In this document: piece after piece, positions 1 to 6,585 of the stretch
Layout: each line of letters begins with the position of its first letter
How positions within the stretch are numbered: position 1 is the stretch's first letter
Virus record (IMG/VR): IMGVR_UViG_3300006916_000342
Span: 1-25,450 of that record
Length of the DNA: 25,450 nt
Source: a virus
Direction: 5' to 3' (one strand)
Notes under the pieces: generated by a model
The model's input: the letters and a program-made list of their open reading frames with translations, nothing else
The model's database searches: none
What the model was told of the DNA's origin: nothing
Made by a program: the position numbers and the translations under genes

Positions 1-2
1 AA

Positions 3-83
3 GGAAACGGCAACATAAGGGGCGGGGTGGTGTTTATGCTGTTCATAATAGCTCTACTTGCCGCATACGGGGTGCTGGCATGA
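3..83 (+). CDS. C-terminal end of a small membrane protein (partial)
   Basis: An open frame enters from the left edge and stops with TGA at 81-83, sharing ATGA with the next start codon. The visible 26 residues contain a hydrophobic stretch (FMLFIIALLAAYGVLA), so this is either the last membrane helix of a longer protein or a very small membrane peptide starting inside the window at a GTG near 27. The translational overlap with the annealing protein suggests it belongs to the same operon. The function is unknown. Confidence 0.4.
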   Translation, partial: GNGNIRGGVVFMLFIIALLAAYGVLA

Positions 84-790
84 GTGATGTACCAAACCAA
101 TTGCCAGATACTGTAGTGGCAGACAATGCAATGCTATCAGTCATAGAGCGTGTTGCATGTGATCCTAACTCAGACGTTGAAAAGCTTGAAAAGATGCTTG
201 ATATGCAAGAGCGCATCTTGGCCAAAAACGCAGAGATTGCATTCAATCAGGCTATGGCTCGTTTACAGCCTAAGCTTCCTGTAATCAAGAAGAGTTCAAA
301 GGCGCATAACAGCACTTACGCGAAGTATGAGGATATAGACCCTAAAATAAGACCGTTATACACGTCAGAGGGATTTAGTATCTCATTCAATAGTAAGCGT
401 GAAGGTGATTTGACCTATTACTATGGAACTTTGAAGCACTCTGAGGGGCATAGCGTTACGGCTGAAATTGATCTGCCAAACGATACTTCTGGCAGCAAAA
501 ACCCGATACAGGCTAAAGCTTCTACTATCACGTATGCCAAGCGCTATTTGCTTACCATGCTTCTTAATATCGTCACAACAGATGAAGATGACGATGGCGC
601 TACAGGCGGAGCAAAGCTCATTACCGAACAAGAAGAGAAAGTCCTTTTGGATTTAATAAAGAGGTCAGGAGCAGATAAGAAAAAGTTCTTGGCACATATG
701 AAAGTTGACGAGCTGAATAGTTTACCCTCTTCACAATTTAAAAAAGCCGAAAACGCATTAATGGCAAAAATAAGGGCAGGTAAGAAATGA
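80..790 (+). CDS. erf: ERF-family single-strand annealing recombinase
   Basis: This 236-residue protein resembles the ERF superfamily of phage single-strand annealing proteins, which pair complementary single strands during recombination and genome circularisation. The core spans about residues 40-165 and includes LPVIKKSSKAHNSTYAKYEDID, a central YYYGTLKHSEGHS segment and the family-typical QAKASTITYAKRYLL block, followed by an acidic DEDDDG run. The C-terminal 60 residues are charged and probably act as a protein contact or linker region. The ATG overlaps the preceding stop (ATGA), and the stop overlaps the exonuclease start. Annealing protein, exonuclease and SSB in a row form the usual exonuclease-coupled annealing set, as with lambda Exo/Bet or P22 Erf. 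I am confident of the family. The exact partner contacts are inferred. Confidence 0.88.
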   Translation: MSDVPNQLPDTVVADNAMLSVIERVACDPNSDVEKLEKMLDMQERILAKNAEIAFNQAMARLQPKLPVIKKSSKAHNSTYAKYEDIDPKIRPLYTSEGFSISFNSKREGDLTYYYGTLKHSEGHSVTAEIDLPNDTSGSKNPIQAKASTITYAKRYLLTMLLNIVTTDEDDDGATGGAKLITEQEEKVLLDLIKRSGADKKKFLAHMKVDELNSLPSSQFKKAENALMAKIRAGKK

Positions 791-1395
791 TAGTGCATGA
801 TGTTATACAGGGCTCTCAGGAGTGGCTTGATATAAGGGTTGGGGTTATTACAGCCTCAGAATTTAACAAAGTTCTAACACCTAAAACTAAGAAGCTATCA
901 GAACAGGCAAAGTCCATAGAAAGAAAAATTGCTGCACAACGTCTTATTGAAGAGGATGAAGTTGAGTTTTTTGGCAATGCGTGGACAGACAGGGGTAATG
1001 AATATGAAGACGAGGCCGTATCTTTATATGAAATACTCAAAGAGTGTGAGGCGCAAAAGGTCGGTTTTATCACAAATGATGATCTGACTATCGGGTGCAG
1101 TCCAGACAGGCTTATAGGAGAAGATGGCGGTTTAGAAATTAAGTGCCCATCAGCGCATAACCATATCAACTTTCTATTAGATAAGAACGTTGAGGAGGAG
1201 TACAGGTGTCAAGTTCAGGGGTGCTTGATGGTGACTGGCCGTAAGTGGTGGGATGTCATGTCCTACCATCCTAAATTACCACCAGTCATTAAACGTGTAG
1301 AGCGCGATGAAGAATTTATAAACGCGCTTTCCGAGGCTTTAGAACAATTACTAATCAATATCAATGAAACAATAGAAAGAGTGGAGGCAGCATAA
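787..1395 (+). CDS. YqaJ-family (lambda Exo-like) recombination exonuclease
   Basis: This 202-residue protein has the layout of the YqaJ/lambda exonuclease family of PD-(D/E)XK nucleases, which resect double-stranded ends to give single strands for the annealing protein. The motifs run QGSQEWLDIRVGVITAS (residues 8-24), then WTDRGNEYEDEA (66-77), then the catalytic block with D107 in GCSPDR and E117-x-K119 in GGLEIKCP, then QVQGCLMVTG (142-151) and WWDVMSYHP. All key residues are present and the length is typical. The start ATG at 787 overlaps the erf stop by four bases. The stop TAA (1393-1395) shares its last base with the SSB start. A DNA-end-resecting role beside the ERF protein is the strongest reading. 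Confidence 0.9.
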   Translation: MIVHDVIQGSQEWLDIRVGVITASEFNKVLTPKTKKLSEQAKSIERKIAAQRLIEEDEVEFFGNAWTDRGNEYEDEAVSLYEILKECEAQKVGFITNDDLTIGCSPDRLIGEDGGLEIKCPSAHNHINFLLDKNVEEEYRCQVQGCLMVTGRKWWDVMSYHPKLPPVIKRVERDEEFINALSEALEQLLININETIERVEAA

Positions 1396-1820
1396 TGGCT
1401 GGATCAGTAAATAAAGTAATAATCGTTGGAAATTTGGGTAAAGATCCGGATATCCGCACAATGCAATCAGGTGACAAGGTGTGCAACCTATCGATTGCTA
1501 CCAGTGAAAGCTGGAAAGATAGCAACGGAGATCGTAAAGAGCGCACTGAATGGCATCGCGTGGTTATTTTCAATAAGGGGCTAGTAACTCTAGCTGAGAG
1601 TTACCTAAAGAAAGGCTCTAAGATTTATCTTGAGGGGCAATTGGAAACGCGCAAATGGACAGATCAGCAAGGCGTTGAAAAGTCCTCAACTGAGGTTGTT
1701 CTAAGACCATTCAAGAGTGAACTAACCATGCTTGATAGTAGGGGCGGTGAGTATGACCAGTCTCAACCCCAGGATAGCTACAATCAGGTAGATGAGCTTG
1801 AAGATGAAATTCCGTTCTAA
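1395..1820 (+). CDS. ssb: Single-stranded DNA binding protein
   Basis: This 141-residue protein is a bacterial-type SSB. Residues 1-110 form the OB fold, opening with AGSVNKVIIVGNLGKDPDIR, followed by TEWHRVVIFNKGL and the YLKKGSKIYLEGQLETRKW strand. A short Q/S/D-rich linker leads to an acidic tip ending in DEIPF, the motif that recruits recombination and replication partners. It would coat single strands produced by the neighbouring exonuclease and hand them to the ERF annealing protein. It starts one base inside the exonuclease stop, so translational coupling is likely. Phage SSBs of this size are common beside erf and yqaJ genes. Confidence 0.95.
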   Translation: MAGSVNKVIIVGNLGKDPDIRTMQSGDKVCNLSIATSESWKDSNGDRKERTEWHRVVIFNKGLVTLAESYLKKGSKIYLEGQLETRKWTDQQGVEKSSTEVVLRPFKSELTMLDSRGGEYDQSQPQDSYNQVDELEDEIPF

Positions 1821-1826
1821 GTTTAT

Positions 1827-1918
1827 GGGGCTGCGGCGTGGAAAGCAGACACCCGCTAGTAAAGTGGTACGGTTCTGAGATGTCAACCGTGTAGCAGGAG
1901 TAGCGCCCTGCCAGCCCC
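1827..1918 (+). ncRNA. Cloverleaf-like structured RNA, C4 antisense RNA-like (copy 1)
   Basis: GGGGCTG (1827-1833) pairs perfectly with CAGCCCC (1912-1918). Between them are three hairpins: GCGGcGTG (1833-1840) with CACCCGC (1850-1856), one base bulged; ACGGTT (1869-1874) with AACCGT (1885-1890); and GCAGG (1894-1898) with CCTGC (1907-1911). The stretch lies between ssb and the HNH-like gene and contains no convincing coding frame. A closing stem around several hairpins in an early phage operon, starting GGGGCTGCGG, resembles the C4 antisense RNA class known from P1 and P7, but that match is from memory. The closing stem is followed by ACCA, as in a tRNA, yet tRNA D- and T-loop motifs are missing. 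The structure was read by eye and not folded computationally. Confidence 0.5.
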
Positions 1919-1966
1919 ACCAGAATAGAGTAACTACTGAACAAATACGCATCGCGTATATGTGAG

Positions 1967-2001
1967 GGTGGGGAACTTGATGTCCGTCTTGTTCCCCCAC
2001 C
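1967..2001 (+). other. Strong hairpin upstream of the HNH-like gene's ribosome binding site
   Basis: GGTGGGGAAC (1967-1976) pairs with GTTCCCCCACC (1991-2001) with one C bulged, around a 14-base loop. The hairpin ends nine bases before the Shine-Dalgarno GGAGGA (2010-2015). No T-run follows, so it does not look like a terminator. It may insulate or tune translation of the downstream gene, or be a processing site for the upstream structured RNA. The role is inferred from position only. Confidence 0.5.
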
Positions 2002-2021
2002 TGCTCCCCGGAGGATTAATG

Positions 2022-2363
2022 ATGCAAATGTGTTTAAACAAGCCGAATAGAGAAAAATTTCCTGAAAAGGCAAAACTAATAAAGCAGCTTAATTGCCTAA
2101 CACCAAGATGGCATGGCTATCCGTGTTGTGAGGTTGTTGACCCTGCGCATTTTCGCTCTGGCTTATTCTTGGGCGCAAACATTAAAGACGATAAGTACAT
2201 TAATCCGCTTTGCAGGGTTCACCATACTCTTCAAGGCCATATGGGCGAAAAGGCATTTTGGGGAGATAGATTGATGGATGCAAAGGTTCAATCACTACTC
2301 ATACACATTGCTTACTTAAACAACGATATAGACGAAATGCATAGGCTATCGAGGTTATTCTAA
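2022..2363 (+). CDS. HNH-like nuclease (DUF968/Ref-like family)
   Basis: This protein of about 113 residues has a compact cysteine/histidine pattern of phage HNH-type nucleases: CC at 35-36, PAHFRSG around 41-47, NPLCRVHH at 61-68, H73 and a KAFW end at 77-80. Such proteins are common in recombination regions next to NinB and are thought to cut or process DNA. The family is my reading of the motif and is close to DUF968 and P1 Ref-like proteins. The start at 2022 is chosen because GGAGGA (2010-2015) lies six bases upstream. ATG at 2019 and an in-frame GTG at 1962 are alternatives, but the latter would run coding sequence through the strong hairpin. The stop TAA overlaps the ninB start by one base. 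Confidence 0.65.
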   Translation: MQMCLNKPNREKFPEKAKLIKQLNCLTPRWHGYPCCEVVDPAHFRSGLFLGANIKDDKYINPLCRVHHTLQGHMGEKAFWGDRLMDAKVQSLLIHIAYLNNDIDEMHRLSRLF

Positions 2364-2794
2364 TGGAAGAACGTATAAACATTCAGACAGCGGATTCACT
2401 ACCTGATGCCATTGCTAGAATACTTAGCACGGACATTACGTACCCTGCCGAGATCACCATACAGAAGCTAAATAGAAAAAGGTCTAACTCGCAAAATTCT
2501 CTTTACTGGAAATGGCTTACAGAAATATCACAGCAAATGGAAGTGCCTAACGAAGATGGGGTATTTACCAAGCTATCAAGAGAAGATTGGCACGATCTAT
2601 GCCGCATGAAGTTTTTAGGTGTGAAGGTCATCAATCTAAGGGGAAAAGAGTTCCCAAGACCTGCCAAGAGTACAAAACAATTAAAAGTCGGAGAGTTTGC
2701 TGAATACCTTACAGAGATTGAATCACATTTTTTGCAAGAAGGTGTAAGGCTTACGTTTCCACAAGAATACGGACTAGCAATGGGGAAATCATGA
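2363..2794 (+). CDS. ninB: NinB-like recombination mediator
   Basis: This 143-residue protein matches the NinB family (lambda Orf), which loads or helps recombinases on SSB-coated single strands. The hallmarks are the basic RKRSNSQNSLYWKWLTEI segment around residues 38-55, the WHDLCRMKFLGVKVIN segment in the middle, and the C-terminal half KQLKVGEFAEYLTEIESHF..GVRLTFP. The length agrees with the family. It begins one base into the stop of the HNH-like gene and its own stop overlaps the next start (ATGA), so it is translated within the recombination operon. Its position after erf, exonuclease and ssb fits a mediator role. Confidence 0.85.
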   Translation: MEERINIQTADSLPDAIARILSTDITYPAEITIQKLNRKRSNSQNSLYWKWLTEISQQMEVPNEDGVFTKLSREDWHDLCRMKFLGVKVINLRGKEFPRPAKSTKQLKVGEFAEYLTEIESHFLQEGVRLTFPQEYGLAMGKS

Positions 2795-3075
2795 ATAAAT
2801 ACATAGATATATGCATATGGGCGATGATTGCAATGCTCGCAATAGCAACAGTGATGCACATTAATCAAGTTGTTGGTGCTGAGTTTTCACCGCAAGCGCA
2901 GATAGTCGAACATCACAGAAAGATGGATGATGAAAGGCTCACCAAGGCGTGTGTTAACGCACATCTTCAAGGTGATTACACAATGGAAGATTATTACTGT
3001 GATGCACTGGAAGAGCGCAAAGGCAACCTAACAATCACAGAAGAAGACGGAATAGTAATTATTAATTTTGAATAA
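2791..3075 (+). CDS. Small membrane-anchored or exported protein, unknown function
   Basis: This 94-residue protein has a hydrophobic segment at about residues 6-28 (ICIWAMIAMLAIATVM) preceded by only one lysine, and then a charged domain with C54 and C70. The N-terminus could be a membrane anchor or a signal peptide cleaved after VVGA. In either case the rest, including the possible disulfide pair, would face the periplasm. It overlaps the ninB stop by four bases and is followed by the second structured RNA. I recognise no family. A role in superinfection exclusion or envelope modification is possible for small exported proteins in such operons, but nothing in the sequence shows it. Confidence 0.65.
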   Translation: MNKYIDICIWAMIAMLAIATVMHINQVVGAEFSPQAQIVEHHRKMDDERLTKACVNAHLQGDYTMEDYYCDALEERKGNLTITEEDGIVIINFE

Positions 3076-3083
3076 CCCCACAA

Positions 3084-3154
3084 GGGCTGCGTGCTGTTAC
3101 GCGAACAGCAGCGGAGTGATGATCCGCAACAACGGTAAGCAATCTTACCAGCCC
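3084..3154 (+). ncRNA. Cloverleaf-like structured RNA, C4 antisense RNA-like (copy 2)
   Basis: GGGCT (3084-3088) pairs with AGCCC (3150-3154) around three perfect hairpins: TGCTGTT/AACAGCA (3092-3098 with 3104-3110), GCGGA/TCCGC (3111-3115 with 3123-3127) and GGTAAG/CTTACC (3134-3139 with 3144-3149). The layout matches the element at 1827-1918: the same GGGCTGCG opening, the same CAGCCC closing followed by CCAGA, and a similar 3' flank (TAAC, ACTG, then CAA). Both end shortly before a GAGGAT Shine-Dalgarno. The stretch has no coding frame. C4-like identity is from memory of the phage RNA class. That this is a conserved, repeated structure is seen directly. Confidence 0.5.
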
Positions 3155-3191
3155 GCCAGATAACGACTGGTTCAACACGAGCGAGGATACA

Positions 3192-3641
3192 ATGACCAAG
3201 ATTGAAAAAGTAAAGCAGAAGATAGCGGATGCGCGAATAAGGCTAGGTGTTCTAAGCAACAAAGATTATCCGAACAACAAATACGAAACAATGGGCGGTG
3301 CTGACATTGAAACAATCCAAGCCTGCCTAATCCTAGCGCAAGAGATTAGCGAGAAGGGTATGTATTGGAAGCCGATTGAAAGCGCGCCGAAGGATGAGGT
3401 GGTTTTCTTGAAATTGGAAGATGAAACCCTAATAAAGGCTTCTTTGCGGGGCGGCTTTATGGATAGTGACGGTGAAGATTGTTTTTGCTGGGTCGCAGAA
3501 CAAGAATACTTCCCAGAGTGTTGGAGTTGCGGGGAATGTTATGAATATAACGCAGATGGTAATAGGTCTATCCACCCAACCGCATGGCAACCTTTACCAA
3601 CGAACACAATACTTGAACTACTAGAGAAGATAGGTGAGTGA
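3192..3641 (+). CDS. DUF551-like small phage protein
   Basis: This 149-residue protein carries the pattern of DUF551-type phage proteins: WKPIESAPKDEVVFLKL at about residues 59-75, a central variable part, and a HPTAWQPLP close at 128-136. The function of this family is unknown. In this copy the middle has a cysteine cluster (CFCW, CWSCGEC), which may bind metal or form disulfides. A 55-residue N-terminal extension is helical and charged. The start ATG follows GAGGAT (3182-3187) and the second structured RNA. The stop is one base before the next start codon region, so it is part of the same operon. Confidence 0.7.
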   Translation: MTKIEKVKQKIADARIRLGVLSNKDYPNNKYETMGGADIETIQACLILAQEISEKGMYWKPIESAPKDEVVFLKLEDETLIKASLRGGFMDSDGEDCFCWVAEQEYFPECWSCGECYEYNADGNRSIHPTAWQPLPTNTILELLEKIGE

Positions 3642-3642
3642 G

Positions 3643-3987
3643 ATGGCAGAGTTTATAACAAATGCAATTATTGAAAGCGTGTCTATTGATGACGCAGATA
3701 GAGGGCTGTTAACGGCTTGGCTTCATCTTAATTATGATGGTTCTGGTCAAGGGTTTGGCGGTCATGCGCTGTACTTGCCGAGCAATTTTAAGGCACATGA
3801 GGTTAAATCCTATGCAGGACATTTTATATGGCGTTGCATGGAAATTGCAGGTGTAAGTTCTTGGGATAAAATTAAAGGAAAAGCAATTCGCGTCAAAAAG
3901 ACGGATGAATTCGGCAGTATTATAGCCATAGGACACATCACAAAAGACGACTGGTTTAATCCAAGCGAGGATTTTTCAAATGACTAA
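3643..3987 (+). CDS. Conserved phage protein of unknown function
   Basis: This 114-residue protein contains DDADRGLLTAWLHLNYDGSGQGFGGHALYLP (about residues 15-46), then a HFIWRCMEIAGVSSWDKIKGKAIRVKK stretch. I have seen this combination in small hypothetical proteins of many proteobacterial phages, but it has no assigned function that I know. The ATG at 3643 follows a GGTGAG ribosome site. A GTG nine bases upstream (3634) is possible but overlaps the previous gene. It overlaps the next gene by eight bases. It has no membrane segment and is probably cytoplasmic. Confidence 0.72.
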   Translation: MAEFITNAIIESVSIDDADRGLLTAWLHLNYDGSGQGFGGHALYLPSNFKAHEVKSYAGHFIWRCMEIAGVSSWDKIKGKAIRVKKTDEFGSIIAIGHITKDDWFNPSEDFSND

Positions 3988-4561
3988 AGACATAGAAACA
4001 CTAAAGGCTCTTGTTGAAGCAGGTAAATATTTCCCTGATATGAAAGAACTAGAAAATGTTGGCTATTGCAAGCTTTGTTACAAAGAACCAAAAAAGATGC
4101 CGCAATATAACAGGGGATGTATAGAGGTTCCTTATTGGAGTAACGGACAATGGGGACAAGGTGAAGATGCTGCACGTAAAATCTTAGAGTTTATTACCCA
4201 AGCAGCCAATTCACGACAAGCCCTAAAATCCGTTATTGAGGAGAACGAGAGTATGAAAGCGGAGAATAATAAGCTTAAGTCTGCGCTTGGATATCACATT
4301 AATGCAGATAGCTATGCCTCGACCTTTCCAGATGATGAGCAAGATGAAGCAAGTCTAAGAAAACAAGAAACTTGGAACAGGTTTACAGCAAGAACGCTTA
4401 TTGATGAAAAGCTTGAAAGTGAGTGTGTTGAAAAAATGAAGGAACGTCACAGGCATGAGTGGGATAAGGATGGCGAAAGATGTGTTAAGTGCGGCGATAA
4501 GGACTGGTTCGCAAGCCCCATTTGCAAACCAAAACAAGCCCTAAAACGAGAGGACGATTAG
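3980..4561 (+). CDS. Hypothetical protein with coiled coil and possible zinc site
   Basis: This 193-residue protein is not recognised. It has a CKLC pair near residues 30-33, a glutamate/lysine-rich coiled coil around 82-105 (VIEENESMKAENNKLK), and near the C-terminus a HRHEWDKDGERC-VKC arrangement (C168, C171) that could bind a metal ion like a small zinc ribbon. The stop abuts the next start (TAG then ATG). Position in an early operon of accessory genes suggests a host-takeover or DNA-related role, but this is a guess. Confidence 0.62.
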   Translation: MTKDIETLKALVEAGKYFPDMKELENVGYCKLCYKEPKKMPQYNRGCIEVPYWSNGQWGQGEDAARKILEFITQAANSRQALKSVIEENESMKAENNKLKSALGYHINADSYASTFPDDEQDEASLRKQETWNRFTARTLIDEKLESECVEKMKERHRHEWDKDGERCVKCGDKDWFASPICKPKQALKREDD

Positions 4562-4939
4562 ATGGATATGCCAGAAGAGATATGGACAGAAAAGCCAATC
4601 CCTAATGAGTGGGGAACAAAATACGGCGCTTACTCTGATATTAAAATCGGTAAAGATGAAACAAGCTACACCCGCACAGACATCCACCAAGCCGAGATAG
4701 CAGAGAAAGAGCATGTTATTCAAAAACGAAAAGACTTACATCGCGTTGAAAGAGATTATTTGCTTGATGAGATAGCCAAGCGCGATGCGGTTATTGCGGA
4801 TATGCGGGGTGTTATATCAGTTTGGGAAGGCGCACTTATGCATTACAGACACCTTGACCACTTGGCTGGGGTAACAAACAAGGTGGCAGACAAAGCCATA
4901 ACCAAAGCAAACGAGATACTGGAGAGCAAAGATGAATGA
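4562..4939 (+). CDS. Hypothetical early protein, coiled coil
   Basis: This 125-residue protein is not recognised. It opens with a W/P-rich segment (PEEIWTEKPIPNEWGTKYGAY), then an SYTRTDIHQA motif of the kind often found in small accessory proteins of tailed phages. A long charged helix follows (about residues 45-80, with EIAEKEHVIQKRKDLHRVERDYL), probably a coiled coil. A purine-rich AGAGGA site about eight bases upstream supports ATG at 4562; ATG at 4568 is an alternative. It overlaps the next gene by eight bases. It is probably cytoplasmic and of unknown role. Confidence 0.6.
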   Translation: MDMPEEIWTEKPIPNEWGTKYGAYSDIKIGKDETSYTRTDIHQAEIAEKEHVIQKRKDLHRVERDYLLDEIAKRDAVIADMRGVISVWEGALMHYRHLDHLAGVTNKVADKAITKANEILESKDE

Positions 4940-5351
4940 TATTGAACAGGCTATTGGGGTATTGATTAAGATAGCAAATACGGCTTGGGTAAAAGAAAAA
5001 CCACAAGTAGAAAAATGGGCTGACGAAGCCCTAACCTACATCCGCGCCGTGCAGGAACGGCAAGCGGTTGATGTTTGGGGGGTGAGATATGCTGCCCAAC
5101 ATGAAGAAATACCAGATGATGATTATAGCGAAGGCTATGAAGTTGGCTGGAACGACTGCCTTGACCACCTAGCCGAACAAGGCCACATCTTAACAAGCGA
5201 TTATGTCGCGCCAGCAGTAACCAAAGAAGAAGCACAGGCGGCTTATGATTGGTATAAGGGCTTTCTCAACGAAGGAGACAGCGTTTACGATTTAGATAGA
5301 TACGCAGGAGAAACAATCAAAAAACTACTAAAGCAAGCAGGGGCAGAGTGA
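4932..5351 (+). CDS. Hypothetical early protein
   Basis: This 139-residue acidic protein has no recognised domain. It begins with a helical stretch (NDIEQAIGVLIKIANTAW), has a central YSEGYEVGWNDCLDHLAEQG motif of the kind seen in small phage accessory proteins, and ends with a helix (YAGETIKKLLKQA). The start overlaps the previous gene by eight bases, and the TGA stop overlaps the excisionase-like ATG by one base. Tight coupling suggests expression with the integration genes, but the role is unknown. Confidence 0.6.
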   Translation: MNDIEQAIGVLIKIANTAWVKEKPQVEKWADEALTYIRAVQERQAVDVWGVRYAAQHEEIPDDDYSEGYEVGWNDCLDHLAEQGHILTSDYVAPAVTKEEAQAAYDWYKGFLNEGDSVYDLDRYAGETIKKLLKQAGAE

Positions 5352-5734
5352 TGGAGCTGAATAATTTACCTGATATGTGTACGCCTGGTCACGTTGCGGA
5401 CTTCCTGCATGTGGATAAACGCCATGTAAAAGACTTGTGCAAAAGCGGAAAGCTGTCATATCTTAAAATTAACTCGCATCATATCAGAATACCCAAAAAC
5501 AGTATCAAGGTTTATATCGAAAGACACCTATGCCAAGAAAAAACAAAGGAATACAAGTCAAGTACAGAAAAGACCGAGAGTGTTGGGAACTCATCGAGTA
5601 TATCGGAGGAAAGCGTAAGCGACACGCAACTGGCTTCAGCTGCCGTGAACATGCTGAAGAAAAACTTGCAGAAATCATCGTCCAAAGACAAAAACCACAA
5701 AAAGGCGAACATCTATCAATTGGCAAGGTCATAG
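5351..5734 (+). CDS. xis: Excisionase-like helix-turn-helix protein
   Basis: This 127-residue protein starts with a winged helix-turn-helix of the excisionase/MerR type: CTPGHVADFLHVDKRHVKDL (residues 10-29), then GKLSYLKINSHHIRIP with a basic wing, ending near residue 59. Proteins of this kind directly before an integrase act as recombination directionality factors, bending attachment-site DNA to favour excision. From residue 60 onward the chain is rich in lysine, serine and glutamate (KSSTEKTESVGNSSS), and all of it is encoded by DNA that also encodes the integrase start, in another frame. The tail may be disordered. The start ATG at 5351 is preferred over the GTG three bases earlier. The excisionase role is inferred from fold and position. 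Confidence 0.7.
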   Translation: MELNNLPDMCTPGHVADFLHVDKRHVKDLCKSGKLSYLKINSHHIRIPKNSIKVYIERHLCQEKTKEYKSSTEKTESVGNSSSISEESVSDTQLASAAVNMLKKNLQKSSSKDKNHKKANIYQLARS

Positions 5735-6585
5735 CTTATTACATCAATGAGCATGTACCTACATTAGCAAACCCCAGAACAGCTATACTATGCTTTGAGC
5801 GCCTTATTCCTTATTGGAGCGAGATAAAAGTAAAAGACATTAGGAAATCGCTCTGCCTTAACTACCTAGAACACAGAAGAACAGAATTTAATGCTTGGCA
5901 AGAAGAGGGCGGCTACAGCAAGCGCAGAACTTTATCCGATGAAACAGTCAGGCGTGAATTAGAGCAGCTACAGGCGGCTATACGCTATGCACATAAAGAC
6001 AATATCCTTGATACGTACCCGGCAATATGGAAGCCCAGAAAATCTAAATCCCGTAGTCGATGGCTAACCAAAAAAGAAGCGGCAAAGCTACTAAGAGCTA
6101 CAGATCAATTAAGGTCTGCAAGTCACTACATGAAGCTATTCATACTTATAGGCCTATACACTGGCGCTAGAAGCGATGCAATCCTGTCTTTAAGATGGGA
6201 GAATATAGATTTGGATAGAGGATTTATTGATTTTAGGAACGCGCAGAAAAGCGCTAACAAACAAGCTGCTATAGTTCCTGTACCTAAAAGGCTTATGCGA
6301 GAGCTTGGGGCAGTTAAAAATGATGTTGGGTACGTTATAACATTAGATGGTAAGAAGATAGGGTCTGTTAAGACGTCATTTAGACGCTGCTGCGCTATAG
6401 CAGGGCTTGACGATGTGACACCGCATACTCTAAGACATACGGCTGCATCGTGGATGGTGCAAAAGGGAGTGCCGCTTTTTGAAGTTGCAAAATACCTTGG
6501 ACATTCAACATCAATGATGATAGAGAAAACCTACGGACATTTAGCGCCAGATCATTTAAGAAGAGCAAGCGAATCTTATGGGTAA
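5530..6585 (+). CDS. int: Tyrosine-family site-specific integrase
   Basis: This 351-residue tyrosine recombinase integrates and excises the phage at attP/attB. Residues 1-55 (GIQVKYRKDRECWEL, GGKRKRHATGF) form the arm-binding domain, 60-165 the core-binding SAM-like domain, and 170-345 the catalytic domain. Catalytic residues are R214 (GLYTGARSD), probably K240, H299-x-x-R302 (HTLRH), H325 (LGHST) and nucleophile Y335 (TYGHL). The set is complete, so the enzyme should be active. The next in-frame methionine is residue 201, so ATG 5530 must be close to the true start. This puts the first 205 bases inside the excisionase-like gene. The stop at 6583-6585 overlaps the first arm-type repeat of attP. 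Confidence 0.94.
   Translation: MPRKNKGIQVKYRKDRECWELIEYIGGKRKRHATGFSCREHAEEKLAEIIVQRQKPQKGEHLSIGKVIAYYINEHVPTLANPRTAILCFERLIPYWSEIKVKDIRKSLCLNYLEHRRTEFNAWQEEGGYSKRRTLSDETVRRELEQLQAAIRYAHKDNILDTYPAIWKPRKSKSRSRWLTKKEAAKLLRATDQLRSASHYMKLFILIGLYTGARSDAILSLRWENIDLDRGFIDFRNAQKSANKQAAIVPVPKRLMRELGAVKNDVGYVITLDGKKIGSVKTSFRRCCAIAGLDDVTPHTLRHTAASWMVQKGVPLFEVAKYLGHSTSMMIEKTYGHLAPDHLRRASESYG

Noticed and set aside
1827-1922. A true tRNA gene with a long variable arm
   Set aside because: The acceptor stem and CCA fit, but there is no D-loop GG motif, no TTCRA T-loop and no clear seven-base anticodon loop, so I call it a structured RNA only.
1962-2021. N-terminal extension of the HNH-like protein from GTG 1962
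   Set aside because: It lacks a ribosome site, the extra residues look random (RVGNLMSVLFPHLLPGG), and it would translate through a strong hairpin. GGAGGA points to 2022.
1711-2073. Long open frames on the - strand over the first structured RNA
   Set aside because: They run against the operon, overlap ssb and the hairpins, have no ribosome site and encode no recognisable protein.
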